From NCBI RefSeq assembly GCF_040183065.1, contig NW_027185499.1, positions 2,232,001 to 2,296,000 on the forward strand: a DNA stretch of 64,000 bases, in the 5' to 3' direction. Positions within the stretch are counted from its first letter, which is position 1. Every line of letters begins with the position of its first letter. Position numbers and translations under genes: made by a program. Below the pieces are notes generated by a model, which ran no database searches, was not told where the DNA came from, and worked only from the letters and a program-made list of their open reading frames with translations. This DNA is from Periplaneta americana. Lineage: Eukaryota; Arthropoda; Insecta; Blattodea; Blattidae. This document shows positions 1 to 10,558 of this stretch, piece after piece.

Positions 1-33
1 TCATGTAAAAATATTTTCCGAAACTTAGAAATC

Positions 34-342
34 TTGACTTTACCTTGTGAATACATTCTTTCCCTAATGATGCTGTATATTAAGAACCAAGATAAATTCA
101 GTACTAATCAAGACATTCATCATTTTAATACAAGACATAAATCAGATCTTCATCTACCCTCTGTTAGTCTAAGCTGTTTTAAAAAAGGAGTTCGCTATTC
201 ATGTATAACAGTCTTCAATGCACTGCCTAATTATCTTAAAGATTTGAAGAACAACGAGAAAAGGTTCAGAAAAGAATTAACCAAATTTCTACATACTCAT
301 ACCTTCTACACAATTGATGAATTGTTTATGCTTGTGAATTGA
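34..342 (+). pseudogene. LINE ORF2 C-terminal fragment
   Basis: The open frame has the C-terminal signature common to CR1/L2/Jockey-type reverse transcriptase proteins: an N-T-R-H-K-S-D-L-H-L-P segment followed by a conserved Y..I..FNALP stretch, then a basic helix ending FLHTHTFYTIDEL. In related proteins this is where the polypeptide normally stops, so the stop at 340-342 may be authentic. No catalytic motif is present because the window starts downstream of the RT domain. The first ATG is not a real start. The final codons (IDEL..LVN) are encoded by the first unit of the tandem repeat that fills the 3' UTR. Confidence 0.75.
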
Positions 343-1080
343 ATTATTCTACTTAAATGACATGTACAATTTTATATAGCTCAACTAAAATATGTTTTTA
401 TATTGACTTAATCTGTTTACTATGTATTGTATTTTTTGTTTAGCATAACTGATGAATTGTATGTACTGTAAATTGAATAGTATACTGTATAGGTCAACTG
501 ATGAATTGTTTAAGCTTATAAATTGAATTAATCTACTTCATATGAATTGTATAGCTTAACGAAAATAAGTTTGTAAATTGAACTAATTTGATTGTATATG
601 TTTGTATAGTTTGGCTGATGAATTGTATATGTTCTTAAATGATTACTAGTCAGTGTAGCTCTACTGATGAATTGTATACAGACCTACTGTAAATTGAATG
701 GTAATATGTATAGCTCAACTGATGAATTGTTTATGATTATAAATTGAATTAATCTACTTGATATTAATTGCACAAATTTGTATAGCTTAATGAAAGTATG
801 CTACTTTGTATTGTATATATTTGTATAGTTTTGGCCGATGAATTGTATATGCTTTAAATTGAATAGTAATCTATATAGCTCTACTGATAAATTGTTTGTG
901 TTTGTAATTTGAAGTAGTTTGCATGATATGTATTATCAATTTCTGTATATCACAACTGGTTGAATTGTTTATGCCTTAAATTTAATTAAATTGTTTTGTA
1001 TTATAATATAGCTCAACTTATGAATGATCGGTTGCATTTGTAAATTTAATAATCTGATTGGCTATGTATTGTATACTTTT
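300..1080 (+). repeat. Degenerate tandem repeat in a LINE 3' UTR
   Basis: Units of roughly 60-110 bases share the cores gatgaattgtttatg, aaattgaat and tatagctcaact. I count about eight recognisable occurrences of ctgatgaattgt or a close variant between 309 and 960. The array begins inside the last codons of the upstream ORF and ends where the SINE at 1081 begins. Period and identity vary, so it is an old array. Confidence 0.65.
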
Positions 1081-1352
1081 AGTAGAGCCATCGATGTTGG
1101 TCAGTCGACAGACTCGCTGGGCTGCTGATCCGGAGCTGCGTTCGGGCTTGGGTTGGACCCCCCTTTGGACTTTGGTTTCTTCGGAGGTTTTCCCCAGCCG
1201 TGGGACTGAAGCCGGATGGTCTATGGCGAGTCCTTGACATCAACCCCTTTGATTTGATTACCTGGTTGGGTTTTTCCGAGGTTTCCCCCACCGAAAAGGC
1301 AAATGCCGGGTAATATTTTGGCGAATCCTCGGACCTCATCTCATCTCACTAC
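1081..1352 (+). mobile_element. SINE-like element, family B
   Basis: A GC-richer block with sharp edges inside the AT-rich LINE UTR. It holds a degenerate tRNA-like head (gttggtcagtcgacagactc, then gttcgggcttgg as a weak B-box) and a body with ccgaggtttcccccaccg and ggcgaatcctcggacctc. A fragment with the same body lies in reverse orientation at 36624-36712, which shows it is dispersed. No clear TSD was found. The reverse-strand open frame across it (1079-1339) is non-coding read-through of the repeat. Confidence 0.6.
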
Positions 1353-1569
1353 ATCTCGCCAAAATGTAAAAAAATGTAAAAAAATGTAAAAAAAATGTAA
1401 AAAAATTGTACAAAATTGTAAAAATTGTAGAAAATTACTAAATTGTAAAACTATAAAAATTTGTAAAAATTGTAATTGTAATATTGTAAAATGTTGACAT
1501 GTTCCACATCTTAAAGCTTCATTGCTCATGTAAGATCTATGGAATAAAATAAATGAATGAATGAATGAA

Positions 1570-2118
1570 TATCAGTATATAAATCACAAATCTTTACTTT
1601 TCTTGAGAATATTAATTTCAAAATTCTTTGGCTTGAAGATTTTCTTCCTCTTTTATTAATTTTGTAACTGAAAGGTGAAACTCATTCTATACTATGTTGG
1701 CTGTGTTCTCATTATAGTCAGGACTGAGTTCTTCTTATACTGTGGTTAGGAGATGAACCTTAATGTTGTGACTGCAGTTAAATTATCCATGTAATATGTA
1801 CAATTCAAAATTTGTTTTGTAAATGGTGTACTTTGTATTCTAGGCAATCCCTGTTTAGGGAAAGTGTTTCATAATAATAATAATAATTGAATATAAACAT
1901 AATTCTTCTCACATGCTCATCCGTGTATTATCATTACAAATAATTTATCAGCATATCAATAACAACCTCATAAAATTACTTACAAAACCACTCCCAAAAA
2001 TAATATACACTTATGAAAAATAAATAAATAAAAAATTATTGGATTAACAATATTTTCACCGTTACAATTACACATATATAAACACTAAATATAAACATTT
2101 ACATAGAGATAAAAAATG
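1570..2118. other. AT-rich DNA without recognised genes
   Basis: Contains a short (ata)n run near 1872-1886. I see no coding similarity or inverted-repeat structure. Confidence 0.5.
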
Positions 2119-2735
2119 TTACAGTAGAAAAAGTTCGTCCAAAGGGCTGGACTCTGGAAGAGTACCCAAAACGCTCATTGCATTTCCGCGTTGAATAGCA
2201 ATACTTAAGCGCTGACGCAAATAAGTAGTGCAACGGCGATCACCAGTAATGGAGATCAAAATTTGGCCGATTTGAGATACCAAAACTTTAGCGTCATGGC
2301 TCCAAGGACCGAAGGTCTCCACAGCAAATGGGACAAAGATATAATTGCCTAAAAGATGAGCATATTTATTGACTTTCTTCTTCACGGCTAATTCAGCAGC
2401 AGATGCTGCGCATCAGGAGGTATTCGGCAAGTGAGATGGAGCTAGAGTGTCAATGCTAATGGAGTCCCAAATTAAAGATTTTCCTCTAGACCATGGAATT
2501 AAGGTCAGACCATCGGGTCGTTTACCATCCGCGCGACTAATACCTGGTGGTTCCAAAAGAGACGGGATGCCACAAGAAGTCAGAGATCTTTTAATGATAT
2601 CATTGAGTGATGTATGTCTGGGAATGCGGCCCTTGCTCCTCGCACAGCTGAGTGCATGATAACCGTAAATATCAGCAATTCCCCCGCAAATACATTGGTG
2701 TGGCTGGCAGAGTTTACAACCAAGGCGTATTTGGT
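2119..2735 (-). pseudogene. LINE ORF C-terminus with zinc knuckle and nuclease-like motif
   Basis: Read on the minus strand from about 2735, one frame gives a C..HQCICGG...YGYHALSC zinc knuckle, then a block with [19 protein letters not shown] and DTLAPSHL, then a stop near 2410 and a frame change. The second block (2385-2119) ends with FVPFAVETFGPWS, TGD.R, a YLRQRLSIAIQRGNA motif and a natural stop. This order is that of the C-terminus of some metazoan non-LTR retrotransposon proteins. The RPDG...WD spacing resembles a PD-(D/E)XK nuclease core, which is my inference. The RT domain is missing, so the copy is strongly 5' truncated or rearranged. Confidence 0.65.
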
Positions 2736-3202
2736 TTTTAAAAAATTATATTTCTTTGCATGTGTCTTCATTTTCTCTGGAACAAGTGAAAGAAGACAGT
2801 TGAAATTTCACAGTTTTCTCTATCATACTACATTATGTCAGTCATGTAGTAAGACCGTACTGATTGAAAATAAAGTTTAGAAACCTCTGTAAGGGTCAAA
2901 ACGTTTTCAAATAATAATACAATAGAAATATATTACCTAATTTGACACTGAATAATTGGAATAAATGTCTGTTTCTCTAGTAACTGCTTTAAAACGAATG
3001 TTGATAATTAACAGAGTCAAGGGGATGATAGAGGTAGTATCTTTGTTTGGGGTTGACCCAACACTGGTCCTCATCTACCCAGGGCTAAGCGGAGGCAATT
3101 GCAAGATCTTTTTGCCGAGGATGCTATAGTCAAGACCGTCCATGCATGGCGAAGCGCCACATCCTGCAAGAGGTGACCCTGCTTATACTGAACATGGCGG
3201 AT

Positions 3203-3373
3203 GTGGAGTAACGATCAGCGCGTCTGGCCGCGAAACCAGGCGGCCTGGGTTCGAATCCCGGTCGGGGCAAGTTACCTGGTTGAGTTTTTTTTCCGGGGTT
3301 TTCCCTCAACCCAATACGAGGAAATGCTGGGTAACTTTCGGTGGTGGACCATAAAATAACCCAATAAAAAAAG
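3203..3373 (+). mobile_element. tRNA-derived SINE, family A (copy 1, internally deleted)
   Basis: Contains an A-box-like gtggagtaacgatcagcgcg and a perfect B-box ggttcgaatcc (3248-3258), then the family A body (gttacctggttgag, ttttccggggttttccc). Compared with the copy at 55354 it lacks about 100 bases before the 3' end and a few bases at the 5' end. It is flanked by a perfect 10-bp TSD, catggcggat, at 3193-3202 and 3374-3383, inside the 5' region of RTE-A. Confidence 0.88.
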
Positions 3374-3761
3374 CATGGCGGATCTAGACTTGGCTAGTCG
3401 ATAAAAAAGCCCCGACATGTAGAACAACAACACATGGTAATCCTGTGAGTTTTTTGGCTGGTTGATAAACCTGTGAGATATTCTTATGCATTGGAAAGAT
3501 ATCTACAAAAACCCAGGTAAACATCTGAAGAACCAGCGATCTCCCCAGGGAAGTCCAAAGGCGAAAATCCGGTGCCTAATCGGGAAACCAATGCTGAGGA
3601 ATGGTAACCCCTACAGCAGAGTCCCTGGCCCTCCAGGTGGGGGGTTGGTCGTTAGGCCAGCTACCTATCACTGTAAAAAAGAATTTGCTAAAAAGTCTCA
3701 ACAAACGAAAGTCAGAAGGAAAAATGGAATCAGACTAAGGTGAAGACAAAGGAACACGAGT

Positions 3762-5930
3762 AAATTAAATATTGGAACATGGAATGTAACTGCTCTTCTA
3801 AAACCGGGAAAAATGCAAGAACTAGTAGAACAAATAACTCAGACCAAATTAGATATAATAGCATTGCAAGAAATTAGATGGAGTGGAAATGGCATAATAA
3901 ATAAAAAAGATTTTACTCTATATTATAGTGGTTCAGATAAAAGAAAAGGCCAGCCTGGTACTGGCTTTTTAGTTTTAAAAAAGTTACAAAATAACATAAT
4001 GGATTTTAAACATTTCAAGGAAAGAATGTGTAAACTAAGAATCACGAGCAAATATAACAAGATTACCTTAATAAGTGCATATGCACCAACAGAAGACAAG
4101 AACATTGAGAGTAAGGAACAGTTTTATGATGATTTAGAAAAGTTAGTTAAGGGAGTGCCTGGAAGTGACACACTTGTGATCTTGGGAGATTTCAACGCGC
4201 AACTAGGAAGAGAATTAATAATATATAGATACGTCACTGGTCAACATACACTGCATGAAAAAATTAATGAAAATGGTGAACTCCTATGTCAATTTGCGAC
4301 GGCAAATGATTTAATAATAATGAGTACACAATTTTAGCACAAAAGGATAGACAAAGGTACTTGGATCTCACAACACTGTAAACCAAATAGACCACGTTAT
4401 AATTAATAATAATAAGAAAGATCTTATAGAGGACGTAAGAAGTTTGAGAGTCCACATATTGATTCTGATCACTTTTTAGTTAAAGTCATCATGAATCAAA
4501 AACTGCCAAATATATACAAGAAACAGAAAACTGATCAGATGATTAAATGGAATAAAGTTAATTTACAAAATACCAAGAAAATTAAGCAATATAGAACAAA
4601 GGTGTTCGAAAATCTTAAAGGCCTACCAGAAGAACAGGTTGTTAATAACAAATGGGAAGGAATTAAAAAAGGCAATAGATGAAGCGGCAAATGAAACAAT
4701 TGGTAAGGAGGAGAAGAAACAAAGAAATGAGTGGTGAGATGAAGATTGTAGGAATATTATAGCTGAAAAAAATGAAGCAAGAATGAGAGCATTGCATAAT
4801 AAGACAAGAGCTAGTAATGATATTTATAATCAAAAAAGGAAAGAAGCTAATACAATATGTAGAAACAAGAAAAAAATGGTTAAATGAGAAGATCATCAAA
4901 ATTTAAGAAAATTCCAGCAAGAAAGAAACAAGAAAATGTTTTGAAGAGGTTAAGAATTTCAAATGTCAGCCAAGTGTGAGTCCCATGATATGTAAAAGTG
5001 CCAATGGCAACATACAAATGCAACCAAGTGAGGTAATGGATAGGTGGAAGGAACACTTCCAGACACTCCTTAATATAAATACTAATGAAACAGAAATAAC
5101 ACAAATTTTAGGAATGGAAATAGATACTGATCAACAAGTATCCTCACCAAGTTTTAATGAGGTATGTCATATAATTAACAATCTGAAAACAAATAAAGCT
5201 CCTGGATCAGACAACATCCCACCGAATTTGATAAAATACGGGGGAAGAATGCTCAAACAAGAATTGCATAAATTGATGACAAAGATATGGGAAGAAGAGA
5301 AGTTACCAACACAATGGAATGAAGGAATCATCTGCCCAATCTTTAAAAAAGGAGAAAGATTAATGTGTATTATGTTATTAAATATAACATATAAAATATA
5401 TGCCATTATATTAAACCAAAGAGTTGTTAAAAATAATAGAAAACAAACTGGATGACTATCAAATGGGTTTCCGAGCTAACAGATCAGCTGTAGACAATAT
5501 ATTTATAGTTAGACAAATATTTGAGAAATGCCATGATTTTAATATTGACCTATATAACATCTTTATTGACTTCAGTAATGCTTTTGATGCAATATGTAGA
5601 AATAGAATTATTGAGTGTCTAAAATTTTATGAAGTACCTAATAAAATGATACGATTAATAGTCCTAACATTAAGAAACACTGAGGCAAAAATAAAGGTGA
5701 CCAATAAGATAAGCGAAAAGTTCAGTATTCGAAACAAGGTGATCCGCACTCAGCTGCACTATTTAGTTTGGTTATAGACTTTATATTGAAGAAACTGGAA
5801 ACATTACAACAAAATTAAGGCAATGTATAGCTTATGCTGATGACATAATAATAACTGCAAGAACAAACCAGCTTTGATAGAAACATTTAACAATCTAAAA
5901 GAACAGGCAATGAAATATGGATTGAAAATT
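3762..5930 (+). pseudogene. RTE-A endonuclease-reverse transcriptase, N-terminal two thirds
   Basis: The endonuclease domain starts near 3770 (GTWNVT) and includes DIIALQEIRW, ISAYAPTE and ILGDFNAQLG, the conserved APE-endonuclease motifs, in an open frame to 4337. RT motifs follow in several frames: KAPGSDNIP (about 5192), a CPIFKKG block, MGFRANRSAVDNIF (about 5463), FIDFSNAFDA (about 5566), and the catalytic YADD at 5833-5844. Between these the frame is broken by at least five indels or stops. The coding sequence is cut at GLKI by the DNA transposon at 5931 and resumes at 8160 (NEKK). The product would have nicked target DNA and reverse transcribed its own RNA. Confidence 0.85.
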
Positions 5931-8153
5931 CACTGTGTAACAATGATTTTGTTTAAGTTAATTTTTTTGCTGTTTCTAATTCAGTATGTTGCAAAACACA
6001 AGAAAACATCAATTTCCCATGTGTGAAATTGTTTTTAGAGATATAGCATCGATTTTCTTAATTTCAAGAAAATATCTTCCTTTTGTACTATATAAGTGAG
6101 TTTACAATAATAGTTTTTTCTATATTAAGGCAGAAAACATATACAGGGTCTGAGCAAATGTGCAGAAGTTATGTAAGTACATTAAAACATTTACACATCA
6201 TAAAAACGCATACACAGTGTCTAAAGATGTATTTTTTCCTACTCTCTATTTTGTAGGTTAAAACACTTACACATCATGGAAAGATATTCACAGTGTCTAC
6301 AAATGTGTTTTTTTTTCTTACTTTTTCTCTCGCAGCTTACATCAGACTCTGATCAACCCCAGATGTAGTCGCCACTATACTGTACTTGGTAGTCCATCTC
6401 TTTTCTAACAGTTGTAGGTCTTGATGGAATCTTTCGCCCTGTTCCTCTGAGTATGCATCCATGTGTGACTTGAAAACATCTGACTGGAGGACATGTAACT
6501 TGAGTGACTTTCTTCAACCCATTGCTTTGTAATTCTTCAGAAGACCCTACACCATCTCCCTGTAATTGTCCACTCTACGATCACCCGGGAAACCTTTCAC
6601 TATATCACGGAAGCTTTTCCAGGTTCCCCTTTGTATAGGTAGAAGTTTCACAATGAATTCATCATCGTGAAGTAATTTCTTCACCAGGGTGCCCACAAAA
6701 ATTCCTCCCTTGATCTTCACCTCTGAGAGTTTGGGGAAGACAGATACTTGAAGATATCTGAATTTGTATCTAGTACTTTTACAAATTGCTTGATGAGGCC
6801 AACCTTAATGTGGAGCGGAGGCATCAGAATCTTGTTTTCCTTCACAGAGAGCTCCCACCTGTTTTTCTCACCAACCACAAACTCCGTCTTCAATGGTCAT
6901 TCACTGGTCTGAAAATGCCTGGCTATATCCCTGCTAGCCTACAGGCAGAGAAAACAGGGATATTTTGTGCTTCCACCTTGTTGTCCCATCAAAGACGCAA
7001 TCATTTTTAAGTCACTAATTACATTCCACTGTTGTTCTGCATAGTTAACCATCTGCAGAAGCTGCTGGACATGGGAGTAATCTTCTTTAAGATGGGCTGA
7101 ATGAGCAATTGGAATTGAGGGACACTTGTTGCCGTTGTGGAGGAGGACAGCTTTCAGACTCTTGCACGAACTGTGAATGAAGAGCTGCCAGTCCTTTGGA
7201 TCATAGGGAAACGCTATTTCTTTAACACATTGTGGCAATAACACAGTTTGTCAGCGAGAGTGAAGTATTGCGAGAACGTTTGGTGACACTTCCTCTTGTC
7301 CGGATACCTTGCAGCTCCAGTCCAAAATGTTCCACTGCTTTTAATCTTGATGTTAAAAGTTCTGCACAGGATTTTATTAATCCTAAGTCCGTGATTAAAT
7401 TGTTTAACTCCTTTTGAGTGGGAAAGTGAGGTGTAGCCTCTGCATCCTCTGAGAAGTCCTCTTCCTCGCTGACATGATTCACTATTGGAAAAGTCAGACT
7501 ACTGCCGTCCTGGAGGAGGAGAAACCGGAAGTTCCTCGTTGTGTGCAATAGGCCTGAGTGATGATGGTGGGGCCTACACATTGTTTTCGTACCTCTTCTG
7601 TAATGGGATAAGTCAACAACACAGGAATAGCAGATATTCCGGTGATCTGCTGGTTCATACCGAACTTCATTCTTCTGCTCTCCCCTCTGTGCCAGGCCTC
7701 AGAATGAATCTACAGCTCCTACACACAACATGTGGTGCCCAACTTTGTCTTGGTCACCCATAGGTATGCCGCAATATGACTTGCAGGCTGAGCGGGAGTT
7801 GTTGGCATACTTGATTCTGTTCTTCAGCACTCTGGAGGTCAGGAAGACCCGCACACGTAGCAAACCAGTCTGGATCATGCTTACAATCACTGGGAGACAC
7901 CATCATTAATCAACCTTGTCAGTGAAGCAGTAAATTGGATTAACTCTATAAATATAAGTTAAATATTACAAAAAATACAGAAGACGTGCTAAGCAAGTAT
8001 TACGTAAACTATTAAATTACATAATTGACCACTAGGAACAGAGAAACGATTACAAGAAGGTAGGAGTACCCAATTTATCTTATTTGTGATCTAATTTATC
8101 CAATAAATGAATAAAATTTACTTAAACCGAAAGGTTTTTTTTGTTACACAGTG
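5931..8153 (-). mobile_element. DNA transposon with cactgtgtaaca TIRs inserted in RTE-A
   Basis: The left end is cactgtgtaaca (5931-5942) and the right end its exact inverse tgttacacagtg (8142-8153), with weaker inverted similarity further in. The insertion splits RTE-A between the codons for GLKI and NEKK. The flanks aaaatt and ataatt may be a 6-bp TSD with one change. A decayed minus-strand coding region fills most of the element. I recognise the protein family as one spread widely in insect and cnidarian genomes, but I cannot name its superfamily. Confidence 0.75.
6345..7910 (-). pseudogene. Decayed transposase-like protein of the nested transposon
   Basis: Segments appear in the expected N-to-C order on the minus strand but in different frames: a DWFATCAGLPDLQ-like start near 7880, an EL(N)NLI.DL.L.KS.AELL.SRLK stretch (about 7400-7320), the best block at 7210-6939 with DWQLFIHSS..SLKAVLLHNGN, WNVISDLKMIASLMGQQ and KYPCFLCL, and EEQGERFHQDLQLLEKRW near the end (about 6460-6400). 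The HNGN...CFLC and GERFHQD blocks are hallmarks of a protein family often annotated as uncharacterised in insects. It is dead: at least four frame changes and several stops. Confidence 0.7.
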
Positions 8154-8836
8154 ATAATTAATGAGAAGAAAACAAAATTCTTAAAATGTAGAACAAAAAG
8201 AGAAACTTTACGAGATTTTAAAATAAATGATAAAATGATTCAACAAGTACCAAGTTTCAAATATCTTGGATGAACTGTTAATAACAACAACGCCATTGAG
8301 GAAGAAATAAGAGAAAGAATTGTAATGGGAAACAAAGCATACCATGCCAACCTGCAGTTATTTAGAAGTAAATTGATATCTAAACAGTCCAAATTTAAGC
8401 TATACTGTACTACAATAAGCCCTGTAGTAACTAATGCCAGCGAGACATGGGTCCTTAAAAACTCCATAAAACACAGACTACTAACTTTTGAAAGAGCAAT
8501 ATTAAGGAAAATTTTTGGTCCAACTAAAATGAATGATGGTAAATGGAGAATTAAATATAACAGTGAACTGAATGAGCTGATAAAGAATAGGAACATAATA
8601 AATCTTTAAGATTAGGATGGTTTGGTCATATAAATAGAATGGAGAATAATAGACTGGTCAAACAAATGTACAAATGGAAACCAATAGTTAACAGAAAGCA
8701 GGGTAGACCAAGAAATAGATGGGAGGATGATGTCCTGAATGATTTGAAATTGATGAAGGTGGAAAACTGGACAAAGATAGTTGGAAGCTGTAATGAATGG
8801 AAGAAAGTTGTTGAGAAGGCCAAAACTTTCACCTGA
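8154..8836 (+). pseudogene. RTE-A C-terminal part after the transposon
   Basis: The RT thumb and C-terminal domain resume here with NEKKTKFLKC and FKYLG. An open stretch (8325-8609) contains ASETWVLKNSIKHRL and ERAILRKIFGP. After a frameshift at about 8609 comes LGWFGHINRM, then GRPRNRWEDDV and a C-terminal W..IV...W...V helix, ending in TGA at 8834-8836. GH..RM followed by GRP+.RW.D is the standard end of RTE-like proteins and is shared with RTE-B in this window, but the two families differ clearly in sequence. Confidence 0.8.
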
Positions 8837-8841
8837 GAGTT

Positions 8842-8914
8842 GAAGAAGAAGAAGAAGAAGAAGAAGAAGAAGAAGAAGAAGAAGAAGAAGAAGAAGAAGA
8901 AGAAGAAGAAGAAG
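8842..8914 (+). repeat. (GAA)n tail of RTE-A
   Basis: A pure GAA microsatellite of about 24 units lies directly between the RTE-A stop codon region and the right TSD. It is the retrotransposon tail rather than an independent microsatellite. The long poly-F frame on the opposite strand is an artefact of it. Confidence 0.9.
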
Positions 8915-9449
8915 CTGATAATTAACACTGCATTCTAATTTTCGAAGATTACATTATTTGGAAAATTCATTAATTTCAACGAAAATAGTGCCCATTCTGG
9001 AATCCAAGAGGATGTTGATGAAATGCAATTATTTTTTCTTTCAGCTATAATACGTTGTTCTTTAGTACACTTATTCATTTTATACAACTTTTAACACTAG
9101 GCTTATATCACTTAGGAATACAATAATAATTATTTTCACGTGTTAATAGCACAAGGAAAGGTTGTCAGATCGATGTCACAGTTTTCTATGGGGATTTGTT
9201 TGGAGAAAATACACAAAAAATACAACAACCAGTGTCTCAGCTCTCTTTCCCATAGGCCCCAGTTTACACGTAAAAAATAAAGTATGAAATACTATCGGAT
9301 GTTCTTGAGTTGCTGTTGCATATTCATACAGCAACACAGACTGATGTCTTCGATCTCTGTAACCGAGTTTACAATACATTATATTATTTTTTTGTTTAGA
9401 TATTATTAAGCCTATTATTTTTTACTTATTATAATTATTATTTGTTGAT

Positions 9450-10558
9450 TTTATGGACACAAACACATCGTCTGACATTCCGATAAATGTGGAACCTGTC
9501 ACTAAAGCTGTTCTCACTGGAGCAGCGCGATATTTTCAAGGTAAAGACGTTATGTATCACTACTTTTTAAAATTACCATCATTATAATGGTTTTTCGTTT
9601 CATGAAAATTTGAAATCAATTTTCATTCATAGTAGAAATACACTCATTAAAATAACAACAAAATTAACTAAATAAAACATACTTTGAAAGAATACTAATT
9701 CGTTAGAAGAACAGAATTTTTTTATGTTATTTATTTTTAACTACCAGATTGGCATCTAAAGGTGGGACTGATTGAAGACCTCTCCAGTGCAGAAGTAAAT
9801 TTGCAGTCTTGACAGGTGACAAAGCCATAAATTTATTCATGAACACTCTAGAAAGTTTCAAGTTCGAAGATACAGAAGAATTAATCTTCGATGAAGCTGA
9901 TCCTGAAAATGATGCAGAAACACGTAGTGCTACCTCAACAGAAGAGAGTGATACCAAGTCTAGAAATCTCCCGAGATACGAGTGGATACCATTGGACACA
10001 AAAATAAAAGTGGCTCACGAGCATTCGAATTGGAGTCTGCATGCATTGCAGCAACAGGGTTCCCATCCGTCAAGATACAAGAGACTTCTTGCATTGTGGC
10101 GAAGAAACACTGAAATGGGAGGTACGTGGTACAATAAAATGGTGATGATAGACGTGGGTGTATGACAGATTTGTGGAAGGAATGAACAAGTGACAATCAA
10201 GAGACTGCAGGAGTGGGCTTTAGCGGTGGCCTTTCAATATTGGGGTTCTTCTTTCGACTTCACACAAGTTACAGCTGAGTTGTTGCTTTTAAGAAACGAC
10301 ATAAAATAGGCAGAGAAAAATACGAATCTGGTCTCTGCTCGAGAAACTTATTCGGAAGAGGAAATACTGCAGTCAGCAGATTGTTTCCAAAAGCAGGCAT
10401 CCACCCTCATTCCACAATTTGATCCTGATTATATCATTAATACCGACCAGACTGGATGCATGTATCAGGTCAACGTTAAAACAACTTTAACTACCAAAGG
10501 AGAAAAACAAGTTGTTGTTACTGTTGGCGACCTGAACAAAGTCAAACATTCGTATACT
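9450..10558 (+). pseudogene. Pogo-like transposase, N-terminal part
   Basis: Starts at or near ATG 9453 (MDTNTSSDIP). It continues through an acidic open stretch (9809-10165), an RYKRLLALWR helix and an HTH-like region with KKRHKIG..KITNLVSARETYSEEE. It reaches a catalytic-type motif, IINTDQTGCMYQV (10437-10471), where D of NTDQTG is probably the first catalytic aspartate. A K.VKHSYT motif follows and is cut at 10558 by a LINE. Frame changes near 9780, 10170 and 10310 inactivate it. The order HTH, NTDQTG, HSYT is that of DDE transposases related to pogo/Tigger. Confidence 0.65.

Larger units (their letters stand above)
1..1569 (+). mobile_element. 3' end of a CR1/L2-like LINE, interrupted by a SINE
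   Basis: The segment contains the C-terminal codons of a non-LTR retrotransposon ORF2, a long 3' UTR and a short tail of tgaa/atga repeats at about 1552-1569. The last 150 bases before the tail are unusual, made of runs of A separated by tgta. A SINE (1081-1352) sits in the UTR. The tgaa-type tail is typical of the L2/CR1 group, which is the basis of the clade guess. The element runs off the left window edge, so the reverse transcriptase is not visible. A second, older copy of the same C-terminus lies at 23705-24115. Confidence 0.7.
3014..8915 (+). mobile_element. Near full-length RTE-type LINE (RTE-A) with two nested insertions
   Basis: The element is bracketed by a perfect 12-bp direct repeat, tgataattaaca, at 3002-3013 and 8916-8927. 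It has a 5' region, an APE-type endonuclease, a reverse transcriptase with YADD, and a C-terminal domain ending in TGA at 8834-8836. Only about five bases separate the stop from a (gaa)n tail (8842-8914). A very short 3' UTR plus microsatellite tail is characteristic of the RTE clade. Removing the nested SINE (3203-3373 plus its TSD) and the DNA transposon (5931-8153) leaves about 3.5 kb, the expected size of a full RTE element. The coding region has many frameshifts and stops. Confidence 0.85.

Noticed and set aside
1079..1529. Two minus-strand ORFs over 60 codons
   Set aside because: They lie across a SINE and an A-rich LINE tail; no protein features.
3142..3354. Plus-strand ORF and a perfect tRNA B-box suggesting a tRNA gene
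   Set aside because: The B-box belongs to a SINE head; the rest cannot fold into a functional tRNA and the block recurs with a SINE body and TSD.
8626..8928. Open reading frame of repeated phenylalanine on the minus strand
   Set aside because: It is the translation of the (GAA)n tail of RTE-A, not a gene.
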